From assembly GCF_009727055.1 (NCBI RefSeq), contig NC_052358.1, positions 43,360,639 through 43,424,638 on the forward strand: a stretch of DNA of 64,000 bases, in the 5' to 3' direction. Below are positions 47,842 to 59,945 of this stretch, in pieces. Numbering within the stretch: the stretch's first letter is position 1; the number at the start of each line of letters is the position of its first letter. A program made the translations under genes and the position numbers. The notes beneath the pieces are model-generated. The model was not told where the DNA came from and did no database searches. It was given only the letters and a program-made list of their open reading frames with translations. The DNA comes from Benincasa hispida. Its lineage: Eukaryota > Streptophyta > Magnoliopsida > Cucurbitales > Cucurbitaceae.

Positions 47842-49302
47842 ATGGCGGAGCAACCTGCAAATGGAGCATCAAATGATAATAATGTCATGGTGAATCTGAT
47901 TCTGTTGGCAAACGATCGCAATAGGCCCATTAGGGACTATGCAGCGCCAAACCTCTATGATTTCTCTCCAGGAATCATGAGGTCTGCCCTCGATGGAAGT
48001 AGATTTGAAATGAAACTGGTGATGCTACAGATGATCCAGACAGCAGGTCAATTTGGAAGAAGGCTGGGAGAGGACCCGCACGCTCACCTGCGAAGTTTTA
48101 TTGAAATCTGCAATATTTTTGTGTTCCTAAACACCTCTGCTGAAGAAGTTTGACTAATGTTGTTCCCATTTTCTCTCTAACATCAGGCTAAGAAATGGGC
48201 ATATTCGCTCGAACCAGGAGAGATCACTTATTGGGAGCAGGTGGTGGAGAAATTCATGAAGAAGTATTTTCCACCTACCAAGAATGCAAGGCGAAGGAAG
48301 CTTATTACTAATTTTGATCAAGACATGGACGAATCGCTCAGCGATGCTTGGGCGAGGTTTAAAAGGTTGGTACGGGGTTGTCTATATAATAGGTTACCAG
48401 ACTGCCTTCAAATGGAAATTTTCTATCATGGTTTGAATCCCGCTTCGCAAACCCCTACCGTTAGTGGTCTGCTCGACAAAACATACGATGAAGCGAAGAA
48501 TATCCTGGACCGCATCTCCAAAAACCATGAAGACTGGAGAGAGTGTGACCAAAGATTGAGACTTAAAGATTCTGACGAAAACAATGGTACTATTGTTTCA
48601 TTACAAAACTAAATGACTGCAATGATGAATTTGATTCAAGGAATGACGATCAGCAGCCCAATACCACAAGGTGGGCAAATCAACGCAATAAGTCAAAATA
48701 CCGCAAGGTGTTCAACTTGCGGTGATGGGCATACGATGGAAGATTGCCCGCAAAATCCACACTCTGTATATTTTGCAAAGAATAATCCCCTTTCAAACAC
48801 TTACAACCCCGGGTGAAGAAACTACCCCAATTTTGCCTAGAAAAATCAACAAAAAAATTTTCAATCTATGACGCAAAAAGAAGGGCCACCAAGATTCTTC
48901 CAACGCAAAAACGGTCAATAGAGCAACCAAACAAGTAGCTCACAACAACCACGGCAATCCTCTTCTCTGGAGAGCCTATTGAAGTAATATATAGAGAAAA
49001 ACGAGACAGTGCTTCAAAGTCAGCTTACGTCCATCCACAACCTTGAATTGCAAATGGGCCAGATTGCGAGTGAGCCAAAAAGTAGACCGGAAGGGGCGTT
49101 GCTAAGTTCAACCGAACTTCCACACAACCTAGGGGGATCAGGTAAGTGGCAATGTCAAGTTGTGACATTGTGCAATGGAAAGACTATAGAGGGAGAAAAG
49201 AAGGAGCAAAGTAGAACAATTTCCATCGCAAATGAGTCTGAGATTGCGGTAATGCAAGAAGAAGAAAGAGAAAATGAAGCAGTAGAAACTAAGGTTGCAT
49301 AG
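47842..49302 (+). pseudogene. gag: Athila-type (L2) gag, broken by stops only
   Basis: One frame from ATG 47842 to 49302 holds the whole gag. Capsid part: FGRRLGEDPHAHLRSF (about residue 70), AKKWAYSLEPGEITYWEQ, KKYFPPTKNARRRK, GLNPASQTP. Zinc knuckle CSTCGDGHTMEDC (C-x2-C-x3-H-x4-C) at about 48709-48750. Stops lie at 48151, 48178, 48610, 48814, 48838, 48919, 48985 and 49300. Most fit C-to-T or G-to-A from Arg, Gln or Trp codons. There is no obvious indel, so the copy was intact not very long ago. The start is supported by the short leader after the primer site. Confidence 0.88.
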
Positions 49303-50189
49303 ACCTCGAAGTCAAATGAAACGGGAACCATGAAAGTTCAGTTACCACCTTTCCCTCAGAGGCTAAGAAAGAAGAAAAACGAAGAGGTACAGTACCAACG
49401 CTTCTTATCTATGCTAAAGAAATTACAGTGAAACGATTGAGGAAATGTCTGCCTATGCTAAGTTTCTGAAGAACATGGTAACTAAAAAGAGAGGCACTGA
49501 AAAATTTGCCGCGGTGGCATTAACGCAAAGTTTCAAATCTATTATCCCACCAAAGATGAGTGATCCTGGGAGCTTCACTATTCCTTGCTCCATAGGAGGA
49601 CTCTATATTGGGCAAGCCCAGTGTGACTTGGGGGCTAGCATAAATTTGATGTCGTTGTCAATTTTTAGACAATTAAATGTAGGGCAACTTGTGCCCACAT
49701 CAGTGACTCTCCAATTGGCTGACAGATCTCTGGTTCATCTAGAAGGTAAGGTGAAGGATGTGCTGATCACGATTGATAAATTTATTTTGCCAACCGACTT
49801 CATCATTCTAGACTATGAGGCCGACAAAGATGTGCCTATCATTTTGGGGCGACCTTTTCTATCAACGAGTCGGGCCCAAATTGATGTGCACAAGGGAGAA
49901 ATCACTTTAAGTATAAATGAACAGAAGCTCAAATTTAACATAATTCGTGCCATGAAATTTTTGGATGAAAAAGACCTGCAAGATTCTGATGATGACCTGA
50001 ATTTGATTGAAAAAGAAAAGTTTGACGAAGAATATAAGGAAGAGGATGTCAATGCATCCGTTGTTGCCTGCAATGCGATCGTAGCAAAAACAAACAAAGA
50101 AAAAGAAACGATTGCAAGGCAAGAAATGGAGCCAAAAGAAGAACGAAAAACAACGCAACCTTCCCTGGTGGAACCACCAACCGCACTTT
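49303..50189 (+). pseudogene. pol: Athila-type (L2) protease region
   Basis: After a frameshift near 49400-49440, an ORF opens at 49445 and is clean to 50189. It carries the retropepsin-like motif CDLGASINLMSLSIF (residues about 60-74; DLGA replaces the usual DSGA, as is normal in Athila), then VPIILGRPFLSTSRAQID (about residues 129-146), the second protease signature. An acidic linker follows. At about 50190 the frame runs into the 3' end of an L1 LTR, which supplies the last ~48 residues of the 296-codon ORF. Reverse transcriptase and RNase H are deleted. Confidence 0.85.
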
Positions 50190-50530
50190 ACTTACCATCG
50201 CAATTTACTTTTATTATACCAATTTACTTTTCTGCAAACCAAATTCATTATTCTTTATGTTTAACCAGTCGCATATACCACATTAGTATTGCATTAAGCA
50301 CAACAATCCCCGTGTTCGACCTCAGATCACTTTGAAAAACTTGCATTGGAATTATACTTGTTTTCAGCGCAAGAAAACTTATGACACGTACTACACGAAC
50401 GCATACTACGAAGCATATCATTATCATCGCATACATTTAGAATGTAGTATCGCATTATCTTTATCACAAAGCAACTTGAGCACATAGAGCCATCAACCAT
50501 TCATTCATTCATTTTAAATCATTACAAATT
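50190..50530 (+). mobile_element. L1 LTR (copy g), last ~340 bp, and first bases of primer site
   Basis: Holds the 'CCCGTGTTCGACCTCAGATCA' end region in pieces, 'TTCAGCGCAAGAAAACTTATGACA', and ends CATTACAAATTTTTGGCG, the start of the primer site, then breaks off into AT repeats (50531-50560). Confidence 0.75.
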
Positions 50531-50560
50531 TTTGGCGATAAGATAATATAATATAATAAT

Positions 50561-51295
50561 AGATTAATAAAACCCAAATCTAAAACTCAGGAGAGTGGAT
50601 TGGAACGTATAGGAAAGAATGGGGAACTTAAGGATAAGCTCCATTTGCTATCACACAGGGTATGCGCCCTAGGATAGGATATTGCATGCGTCTAGGAAGT
50701 AGGATAAGGTGGTATGTGGCTATCACGCTCATGCGACGAGAGCTACTGAGCGGGTTATGGAGGTCTAGGCCGGCATAGGCTTCCCGACAATATCGTAGAT
50801 ACACCGCATACGTCCTAGAGTTAGGTTCACGTGTGTATAGCATGATTACATGGCTTGCTTGACTAAGGTTGCCCTTGCGGTCACTCTTAAGTATTGCAAT
50901 GAAGACATCTCCGCATTTTATCTACTTTCCCATTCATTTGTTTCATGTCATGAGTTGTCGTGTCTCTACTTTTCATTCATATTCTGATTGCATTGTCTGT
51001 TAGCTAGCAGTAGGAGTAGAGTTGACTTAGCAACCCTTCCAACATTCTTTTATTTAAACCGCCGCATGCACATTACCGCATTCATTTTGCTACAAGTCCT
51101 CGTGTTCGACCTCGGATCACCCAAGAAACTTGTGTTTCGTGTTATACTTGGCGTGAGCACAAGAAAACTTGTGATAGGACGCATGGTCATCGCATACATT
51201 TGTTAACGCATAATCATTCCAATGCATGACCATGGACACATGACTATCAATGCATACCTTAAGAACCTGCATCGCATATTGCGTCCAAGGGATTT
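50561..51295 (+). mobile_element. L2-like LTR, 3' part
   Basis: Resembles L2 copy b from about 46985 on (TAGGATAAGGTGGTATGTGG, then TCGCATACATTTG near the end) with the GTTCGACCTCGGATCACCC motif at 51104. Both ends ragged; no primer site follows. Confidence 0.6.
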
Positions 51296-52159
51296 TAGTT
51301 ATTGAATAAATTGACATCTAATTTCCCATCATCAGGAAGCTATCAGTATTTTGTCAATTTTATTGATGATTACTCGAGATATAGCTACATTAACTTAATC
51401 AGTCACAAGTCTAAAACTCTTAAAAAGTTCAAACAATTTAAGATCGAGACAGAAAATTTTTTAAGTAAAAGGATTAAAACACTTTAATCTAATCGGGGTG
51501 GTGAGTATATGGATCTACAATTCCAGAACTATCTAGTAGATCATGGAATTTAATCCCAACTCACAGCACCTAGAACACCATAACAAAACGGTGTTGCAGA
51601 AAGGAGAAATCGAACATTGTTAGACATGGTCCGATCAATAATGAGTTATGCTCAGCTACCTCAATCATTTTGGGGGTTCGCAGTATATATTTTAAACGTT
51701 GTTCCTTCAAAAAGCGTTTCAAAAACACCGTATGAATTATGGAAATAGTTCAAAATTTGATGTATGCAATGTTGTTCTTTGAATCCAAATAGTTCGGAAT
51801 CGCAAGAACATAACATTAACATTATCTCAAGAATCTTATATAGACAAGATGTTATCTAAGTATAAAATGAAAAATTCCAAGAAAGGATCTTTACCTTTCA
51901 GGCATGGAATTCACTTGTCTAAGGAACAGAGTCCTAAGATACTTTAAGAAGTTAAGGAGATGAATTGAATTCCATATGCATCTGTAGTTGGGAGTTTGAT
52001 GTATGCAATGTTGTGTACTCGTCCCGATATATGCTATGCCATAAGAATTGTTAGCAGATTTTAGTCTAATTTTGGTCATGACCATTGGAATGTTGTTAAA
52101 AACATTCTCAAGTATCTTCAGAGAACGAGAGATTATACGCTCGTGTATAGACCTAAGGG
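51296..52159 (+). pseudogene. pol: Copia pol fragment: integrase joined to RT/RNase H end
   Basis: Integrase core with FVNFIDDYSRYSYINL (51348-51400), SNRGGEYMD (51489) and NGVAERRNRTLLDMVRSIMSYAQLP (about 51590-51660). At about 51755 it jumps over most of the reverse transcriptase to a late part with YASVVGSLMYAMLCTRPDICYA (about 51975-52040, in a shifted frame) and NILKYLQRTRDYTLVY (about 52100-52150). Several stops. Related to the CopA pol at 57397-59345. Confidence 0.8.
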
Positions 52160-52490
52160 GATCATCTAAGCACTCAGATTCACTAATTTTGGCAAAATAT
52201 AAAGCATGTTTTTGCGGAAAAAAATGCGTTTCAAGACATACCTCTTGTAGAACTTCTTCAAAGCTCCTTCACCAGCTGCTATCTTCTCCAAATCTTATTG
52301 TAGAGCACCTCAAGATATTCCCCACTATTCTCTTGATGCTCTAGATTGAGTTGTGGGACTCAAAACAAGATTGAATCAAGGGTAGAAGGAGAAAAGCTTA
52401 CTGCAGAAAATCAGGTGAAAAACACTTTCTTCAAACCAATTTTTCTCTCGAAATCTCTATGGATTGCATACTTGATTTTCACTCCAATCT
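52160..52490 (-). mobile_element. CopA LTR fragment, minus strand (left arm of an inverted repeat)
   Basis: Matches 3310-3650 in the minus-strand CopA LTR and, inverted, 53145-53469 next to it. The fusion with the plus-strand LTR is at about 52490. Confidence 0.8.
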
Positions 52491-53664
52491 TTATGGTTAA
52501 ATCATGTGGACATATATATCTACAGTGAGGGGAGTGCAACTATGGGCTTTAGTGGAATGAACCATTAGTTAACGAATGGGGATTAATTATGTCTAATGAG
52601 TTTAGCCAATTAATCTCGGATCGTTGGAGCCCATGATCTGTAGGTCCTGAGGTCCTCTTACTAGCTCGTAATGGACTAGCTCTAGAATAACGTGATAAGT
52701 TAATTTGAAACGTTCAAATTAGAATTAAGGGAATTAGTAATTAAATGAGATATAATTATATGTTTAATTTTAGAATTAAATGGAATAGGAGAATTTATAT
52801 ATTTAAATATGATTTAAATATATAAATATGAATACGTGTCAAAATTAATTTAATATTTGATATTAAATTAATTAAGTTTTATTTAATAATTAATTTATGA
52901 AATTAATTAATTTTTTCATTTTTTAAAAAAAGTCAAAATAGATTTTATAAAATCAAATTTTAATTTTAGATCAAATTGTAAAAGTAAAAACCAAAAACAC
53001 ACAAAATAGAAAAAAAAGATTTTTCTATCATCCATCACCTAAGTAGCTCACACATGAAGTAATATCTTGGCATTGTCTTCTCCAAGCATGAGCTGCAACT
53101 CATGCAACTTTTATCTTTACATGTTGATCTTCAATATAATGAAGAGATTGGAGTGAAAATCGAGCATGCAATCTATAGGAAATTTTAGAGAAAATTCGGG
53201 TTGAAGAAAGAGTTCTTCAACAAGGTTGCTACAGTAAGCTTTTCTCCTTCATCCCTTGATTCAAACGGAGTCCCACAACTCAATCTAGAGCACCAATAGA
53301 ATAGTAGGGAAGATCTTGAGGTGGTTTGCAACATGATATGGAGAAGATAGCAACTGGAAATGGAGCTATGAAGAAGTTCTAGAAGAGGTATGTCTTGAAA
53401 CTCACCTGTTTTTGCAAAAGCATGCTTTATATTTTGCCAAAATTAGTGAATTTGAGTACTTAGATGATCCGTTGCTTCCTGCTATTGATACAATCCTACA
53501 TTCTCAAACCCTAATTCTCTTTCCTTTTTTAAAAATTTTTTTATTAGCATGCTGTAAATTTAATTTATGCATATTCTGTTTACTGTAAAATTGGTATCCT
53601 GTGTAAAATTGAAATTGGGATCGATCTCCACGTTTCCACTCAAGGCCTTCACAGGTTCCTTTAA
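52491..53664 (+). mobile_element. CopA 5' LTR, 5' truncated
   Basis: Begins in mid-LTR (TATGGTTAAATCATGTGGAC, reverse of the 4280-4310 block) and runs to the primer site. Contains the inverted 'GGAGCCCATGATCTGTAGGTCC' block in pieces at 52627. Confidence 0.8.
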
Positions 53665-53665
53665 T

Positions 53666-53677
53666 TGGTATCAGAGC
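53666..53677 (+). promoter_or_regulatory. CopA primer binding site (initiator tRNA-Met)
   Basis: TGGTATCAGAGC, the standard plant Copia primer site, intact. Confidence 0.92.
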
Positions 53678-53678
53678 C

Positions 53679-55901
53679 AGGTTTTTGGTCCCAAGTTTTA
53701 TTTTTCCAAAATTAATTTTACAGAATTAGTGGGATTTTGCATTCTATAAAAGTTTTATTCATATGATGAATGTTTTGGTAAATGTTTTCAGGGTAGGACC
53801 TTTAGATTTATCGCTTTAATTTACATATTTGATTTGTAGGGGCCCTTTGTTTTTAGGCATAATTGCAATCAAGTCTATATATTAAAGTCTTTGAGTTGTT
53901 CGTGATTGTTTTTGTGAAATTCTAGAGAAAAAGAGGTCAAAAACAAAGGAAAATCGAAGGATTTTGCAACTGTACATTAGCGTTGCAATGCTGCGAAGGG
54001 CAGGCAGACGAAAATTTTTGTAGTGTTGCAATGCTGTGAGACATAAATTTTTTTTTCAATTCATGCACGATTCGTTGTTTTTTCGGCTCTTGGTTCATCT
54101 GATTCGGTTGGTTAAGCGATTCAGGTCCGGTTCGAGTGGTTCAAGGCCCAATTCTCTTGTTTCGAACCGATTAACTATTATTTTATAATAGTTAGATGTT
54201 TTCAATTAATTAAATTAATATAAGTGTTATATTAATTTTAATTAATTGTTTAGGTGTCCAATCTCGGTTAATTATTATTTTTAATTATTTATTTGATGTA
54301 TGATTCTTATTTATTATTATATGTCATAATGCATGCCATATAGTAAAAGTCTCACCATAGGTTATGTATAATTCATGCATCATTTATATTATAAATGTTA
54401 TAATATATAGTTGCATGATTTTATATTTATAGCATGCTCATGCATCATATAATATAAATGTTATAATATATGCATGCATGTATTAATAACATATCCATGC
54501 ATCATTTATATTATAAGAGTTATCATATATAGCATGTATTTATGGCTGGTTGTATGTTATTAATTATTTCATTATTTTAATATATAAGTATTATGTATGT
54601 TTAGTAATGAAATGAAATTACATGAAGCATGACACTACTTTAGATAATTTTATAATTGTTATATTTTTATTACCTGTGTCAATGAATGTGATTGTGTAGT
54701 TTTAATTTATTTCATTTATTTTATAAAAGTTATAATTAAATGAAATTAGAAATTAAAATCAATAATTCAGAATTTTATGCAAACCTTAGGTTAAAATCAT
54801 TTTTTAAAATAATTTTAAAATATGATTCACATAGACCTAATATTATATTTCTAATAAGATTAGAAATTAAGTTTAATCTTTTAATCAGTTTAATAGGATG
54901 AAATTGGTTCTTAATTAAAAGACTAAATTTGTAGCAAATGTATCTATAAGTGATCTTTTGTCTAAGGTTAGTTCTGCCTAGGCTAGGGTATTTAAGTTGA
55001 CGGAAACGTAACATCCCTACATGCGAGCTTACCTAGAAAGATGAATTAGATAGATTTGCTACAAGCATGCAATGGTTGATTGAGGTTTATTAAAGTGTTT
55101 AATGAACATTAATCAAAGTTTTTTAACCATCCAGAGTAAGTGTTACTTTTGGGCAAATTTAAACAATCACTTAGTTAAAATCAGTAGTCGGATTTTTCTA
55201 AGTTAAATAACCCTAGGTAAAACACTCAGTGAGAGGAAAATTGAGTATATGATACTTCATTTTACCTTTACATGTTTCTCCCTAAAAGTTCACACCGTGA
55301 GATCTATACTCGGCCTCGAAGCACCTTTGCCTGTGTCCTCCTATGGATGGTGTTTGTATAGGTCAATATCAAGGTAAATGGAGAGAGTGTTTATAGTAAA
55401 TGGGAGCAGGATGTGTGTCAACACATCCCATGACCTCTTTCATAAGTTTGTAGTAAAGTTTCATGCTCGGCCTTAAGGCACTTTTGCTTGTGTCCCCCTA
55501 TGGGTGACATTTGCATGATTCTTTTCTTCAAACTCTAGAAATGGATAAAGTTGCTTTACTTTTTACCCAATCAAATTTTTCCTATGGTTAACTCATTGGG
55601 ACAGTACTCTAGAATCTAAAATGAGGGTTACACTTACAAGAAAATGTTAAGCGAATTTAACAATTGCTGAACCGAACAATGGTGACTGATAGTTACAATA
55701 ACAAGGAGATGTTCTGTCTATTGGTTGAGATAGACTCATTTTAGTGAATGGGCACCTGATTACCCTAAGATTTCTTTTGTCCTATCTCACTAAAACATCA
55801 TTGCAAATAGATGTCACTTATGGTACATTAAATTAATTTGCTAAATTTGATTAGTTTTCTCAAATGGGTTAATGAATTGAGTACTGATATAAATAAATTA
55901 T
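53679..55901 (+). mobile_element. CopA leader, long and non-coding
   Basis: About 2.2 kb between primer site and gag, AT-rich. Includes 54340-54560 with four or five loose repeats of CATGCATCATTTATATTATA and the 55280-55500 blocks with 'CACTTTTGCTTGTGTCCCCC'. Parts recur at 1-625 (minus) and 59946-60250. Confidence 0.7.
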
Positions 55902-56835
55902 ATGGTTTCAGCAAATTTCATTATAACTTCTGCTACATTGAATTTACTCGTTGCTGACAAACTTACCGACAAAAACTATACAACATGGAAAAACACAATC
56001 AACATAATACTAATCATCGATGACCTTCATTTTGTCCTTATAGAGGATTGTCCTCCTATTCTTACTCAAAATGCTACTAGAAATGTTCAGAAAGCATACG
56101 AACGCTGGATAAGGGCAAATGAAAAGGCCTGAGCGTATATCTTGACGAGCCTTTCCGAGGTCTTGGCCAAAAAGCATGAGCCCATGCTCACTGCCCGTGA
56201 GATCATGGAGTCCCTGCGGGGATGTTTAGACAACATTTTGCACAACTCAAGCATGATGCTCTACAACACATCTTCAATGCCCATATACAAGACGGGGCAT
56301 CTATTAGAGAACACGTTCTCAACATGATGGTCCACTTCAACATGGCAGAGCTGAATGAGTCTGTCATCGATGAGGCCAATCAGGTTAGTTTCATACTGGA
56401 ATCTTTGTCTGGAAGTTTCCTATAGTTCCGTAGTAATGTTGTTATGAACAGGATTGACTACAACTTGGCCATCTTACTTAATGAGCTTCAGACATTTCAA
56501 TCCTTGATGAAATCTAAAGAACAAAAGGGTGAGGAAAATGTTGCTTATCCTCCAAGAAGTTCTATAGAAGTTCGACCTCTGGGACTAAGTCTGAACCTTC
56601 TTCTTCTGGAACCAAAAAATGGAAGAAGAAGAAAGGTGGAAAGGAGAAAGCTAACCCACCAACTGCTGCATAGAAGGGTAGGGAGGCCAAGGCTACAAAG
56701 GGAATCTGTTTCCATTGCAAACATGAGGGACAATGGAAGAGGAATTGTCCCAAATACTTGGCAGAAAAGAAGAAGGCCAAACAAGGTAAATATGATTTAC
56801 TTGTTTCGAAGACTTGTTTAGTAGAGAATGATGAT
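55902..56835 (+). pseudogene. gag: CopA gag, broken
   Basis: ATG at 55902. The N-terminal part has DKNYTTWKNTINIIL and FVLIEDCPP, typical of this Copia type. The frame continues past a stop at 56130 and another at 56424, with a shift near 56580. The zinc knuckle at about 56708-56750 reads CFHCKHEGQWKRNC: the His ligand of C-x2-C-x4-H-x4-C is Gln (CAA), so it could not bind zinc normally. Lysine-rich region before the knuckle. Confidence 0.82.
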
Positions 56836-56837
56836 TA

Positions 56838-57300
56838 AGACTGGATAATAGATTCAGGCACCACTAACCATGTTTGTCTTCATTTTAGGGAATTAGTTCC
56901 TGGTGGCAACTGAAAGCTGGGGAGATGAAGATGCATGTTGGAACTGGGCACGTCATCTTAGCTATGCCAGTAGGAGGACTCTGACTTACTTTACAGAATA
57001 AATATATTTTTTTAGAAAATGTATTTGTTGTTCCTGAATTAAAGAGGAACTTAATTTTTGTAAAGTGTTTATTGGAACAAAATTATACTATTTTCTTTGA
57101 TGTAAATAAAGTGTTTATTTGCAAAAATGGTATCAATATTTATTCTGCTAAGTTGGAAGATAATTTGTATGTGCTAAGACCGTTAGCAACTAAAGCCCTC
57201 TTGAACACGGAAATGTTTAATACTGTGATAACTCGTAATAAAAGACTTAAAATTTCTCCTAAAAAATGCTCGTATTTGACATTTAAATGTTAGAATAAAT
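56838..57300 (+). pseudogene. pol: CopA protease and GAG-pre-integrase
   Basis: DWIIDSGTTNHVC at 56838 with the catalytic DSG intact, just after a TAA at 56835. 'FVVPELKRNL' (about 57025) and 'YTIFFDVNKVFICKNGINI' follow (57085-57140). Frameshifts near 56910 and stops. Confidence 0.78.
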
Positions 57301-58200
57301 CAATCTCAATAGGATTGAGAGATTGGTTAAGAATTGACTTATAAGCGAGTTAGAAGAAAATTGTTTACCTGTGTATAGTCATGCCTTGAAGGAAAAATGA
57401 CTAAAAGATCTTTCACTGAAAAAGGTCATAGAACTAAAGAACCCTTAGATCTTGTACATTCAAACCTCTGTGGTTCGATGAATGTTAAAGTAAGAGAAGG
57501 GTTTGAATGTTTCATCACTTTTACTGATGAATATTCAAGATGTGGGTATGTTTATTTAATGCAACAGAAATATGAAGTTTTTGAAAAGTTCAAAGAGTTT
57601 AAGGTTGAAGTTGGAAATGTTTTAAATAAAATAATTAGGACATTTCGATCTGATTGAGGTAGAGAGTTTTTGGATCTTACATTCAAGAATTATTTGATAG
57701 AACATGAAATAGTATCTCAACTCTCAGCATCTGGTACACCTTAGCAAAATGGTGTATCAGAAATGATAATCGAACCCTGTTGAACATGGTTCGGTCTATG
57801 ATGAGTTATGGGTTATGTAATACAATACAACTTATATTTTGAACTGTGTTCCATCCAAGAATATTACGATAACACCTTTGGGATTATAGAATGGTCGTAA
57901 AGGTAGTTTACGCAATTTCAGAACCTGGGGTTGCCAAACATATATGCTTTAGGCAAATCCTAAGAAATTGGAACATCGTTCAAAATTGTGCCTATTTGTA
58001 GGCTACTCTAAAGGAGTGAGAGGTGGTTACTTCTATGATCCTAAAGAAAATAAAGCATTTGTGTCAACAAACGTTACATTTTTAGGAGAGGACTACATAA
58101 GGGAGCATAAAAAGATTGTGTTTAATGAACTTTCCACACTAAACCTTCAACAAAATTTGTTGAAGAACCCAAGACCTCAATAAGAGTTGTTGAAATTGGT
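57301..58200 (+). pseudogene. pol: CopA integrase, first catalytic Asp changed
   Basis: The core starts at 57397 with KEPLDLVHSNLCGSMN; the Asn stands where relatives have the first catalytic Asp (G-to-A). FITFTDEYSRCGYVYLM follows, RTFRSD (second Asp) is cut by TGA at 57655, then GTP-TAG-QNGVSE (Glu). After 57790 a deletion of ~20 bases and frame changes. C-terminal KLCLFVGYSKGVRGGYFYDP (57985-58045) is clean. Confidence 0.83.
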
Positions 58201-58304
58201 TCATCTTGTAAGTCAAATCCATCTTAACTGTTGAGGAGGCCTCGACATAGTGGGAGGGTTATGAACCCATCTATCCATTATATGGGTTTAACAAAAATCT
58301 TAGA

Positions 58305-58980
58305 TTGGGAGCTGACGAAGATGTTGAGGATCCATTATCTTACAAGAAGGCAATGGAGGATGTTGACAAAGATGAGTGGATCAAAGCTATGAATCTCATA
58401 ATGGAGTCTATGTATTTTAATTTTGTTTGGGATCTTGTAAATCAAACTAATGGTATTAAACCTATAGGTTGCAAGTGGATCTACAAGAGAAAACGGGGTG
58501 CTAATGGGAAGGTGCAAACCTTCAAGGCTAGATTTGTGGCAAAGGGTTATACCCAAGTTGAGGGAGTCGACTATGAGAAGACTTTCTCATCTGTTGTCAT
58601 GTTGAAGTCTATCTGGATCCTCCTGTCCATTGTCTCATATTATGACTATAAGATTTGGTAAATGGACGTCAAGACTACTTTTCTGAATGGCAATCTTGAG
58701 GAGACCATTTATATGGAGTAGTCTGAGGGATTCATAATCTAAGGACAAGAGCAAAAGGTTTGCAAGCTTAATCGGTCCATTTATAGATTGAAGCAAGTTT
58801 CTAGATCTTGGAACATGAGATTTGATACTGTGATCAAATCTTATGGCTTTGATCAAAATGTTGATGAGCCTTGTGTTTACAAGAGAATCGTCAATATTTC
58901 AGTAGCTTTTCTAGTGCTGTATGTATACGATATCCTACTATTGGGAATGATGTAGGTCTTCTTACTTAAATTAAAAATTA
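58305..58980 (+). pseudogene. pol: CopA reverse transcriptase, YVDD box destroyed
   Basis: Good frame from 58305: EWIKAMN, IGCKWIYKRKRGANGKV, KARFVAKGYTQVEGVDYEKTF, then a TAA before MDVKTTFLNGNL (first catalytic Asp, 58665). A stop and SIYRLKQVSRSWN follow. The polymerase box at about 58918-58935 reads YVYD rather than YVDD, losing one of the paired Asp residues. Dead enzyme. Confidence 0.85.
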
Positions 58981-59069
58981 GCTAGTGACCTAATTCTAAA
59001 TGAAAGATTTGGGAGAGTTATATTGAGTTATATTGTCTAAGGAACATTGTCCTTAGACACCTCAAGAGG

Positions 59070-59446
59070 TTGAAGAAATGGGACAGATCTCATATGCATC
59101 AGCTATTGGCAACCTGATGTATGTGATGTTATATAGTAGACATGACATCTACTATGCGTGTGGGGATAGTCAGTAGATATCATTATAATCCAGATTTTGA
59201 TCAATGGACTGTCGTTAAGAACATCCTTAAGTATCTATGGAGAACGAGGGACTACATGCTCGTGTATGATTCTAAGGATTTGATCTTTACAAGATACACG
59301 GACTCTGATTTCAAAACTAATAAGGATTCTAGGAAATCCAGATAGCTTCGAAGCACAATGTTGCTGGTTCGTTTACAAAAGCCTTCACGGCTAAGGTGTT
59401 TGAGGGTCACATGCAGAGTATGGATCTACGAGACAAGCCACCTTTA
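59070..59446 (+). pseudogene. pol: CopA RNase H / pol C terminus
   Basis: SYASAIGNLMYVM (59090), then, in a second frame, DQWTVVKNILKYLWRTRDYMLVY (59200-59270). The C-terminal FTKAFTAKVFEGH (about 59372) is usual at the end of this polyprotein. The next LTR begins only 75 bases on, with no polypurine tract between. Confidence 0.78.
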
Positions 59447-59945
59447 TGTTGGGTTTTATGTCCTAAAACTCGTGGTATTTAAACAATTGAGCTTATTCTG
59501 ACAATTCAATAAAGGTGTTATTGAATAGATCTATTGCTTGAATAGAAATCCAATAAACCTAAAAGTCCCCTGACTATTGAATGAGTACTTGAACTTTATG
59601 TGGAGACATAAAGGTGGATCAGGTTCGAGTAAATAATCAAAATGATCTATAGTATATGGATAAGGTCGGGTGTCTTATTCTGGTAACACTATTGGATACG
59701 GCCTGCTCTGTAGTTGTTACAAGGAGTTGTAAACTGCTACAAACGAAGCGATCCTAATTCGTTCATGTTGGACATGAGGAGTGAGGGTGTCCTTGTGCAA
59801 AAGAGTTTGTACAAGATCGGACCACGAAATGAGTCACTCTTACTTTATAACGCTGTTTACTATTTAAGACTGACTATTTCAAAACGATGACCTAAGTAAC
59901 TTGACCTTAATCCTGAGCTAACTATGAACTCCTGTGAACAGAAAT
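59447..59945 (+). mobile_element. CopA LTR, first ~500 bp
   Basis: TGTTGGGTTTTATGTCCTAA to ...AACTCCTGTGAACAG. It then passes straight into CopA leader sequence, so its 3' three quarters are deleted. It is nearly the same as 61983-62480. Confidence 0.85.

Noticed and set aside
49813..50158. Minus-strand ORFs opposite the L2 protease
   Set aside because: Shadows of the sense protease frame, which has clear family motifs.
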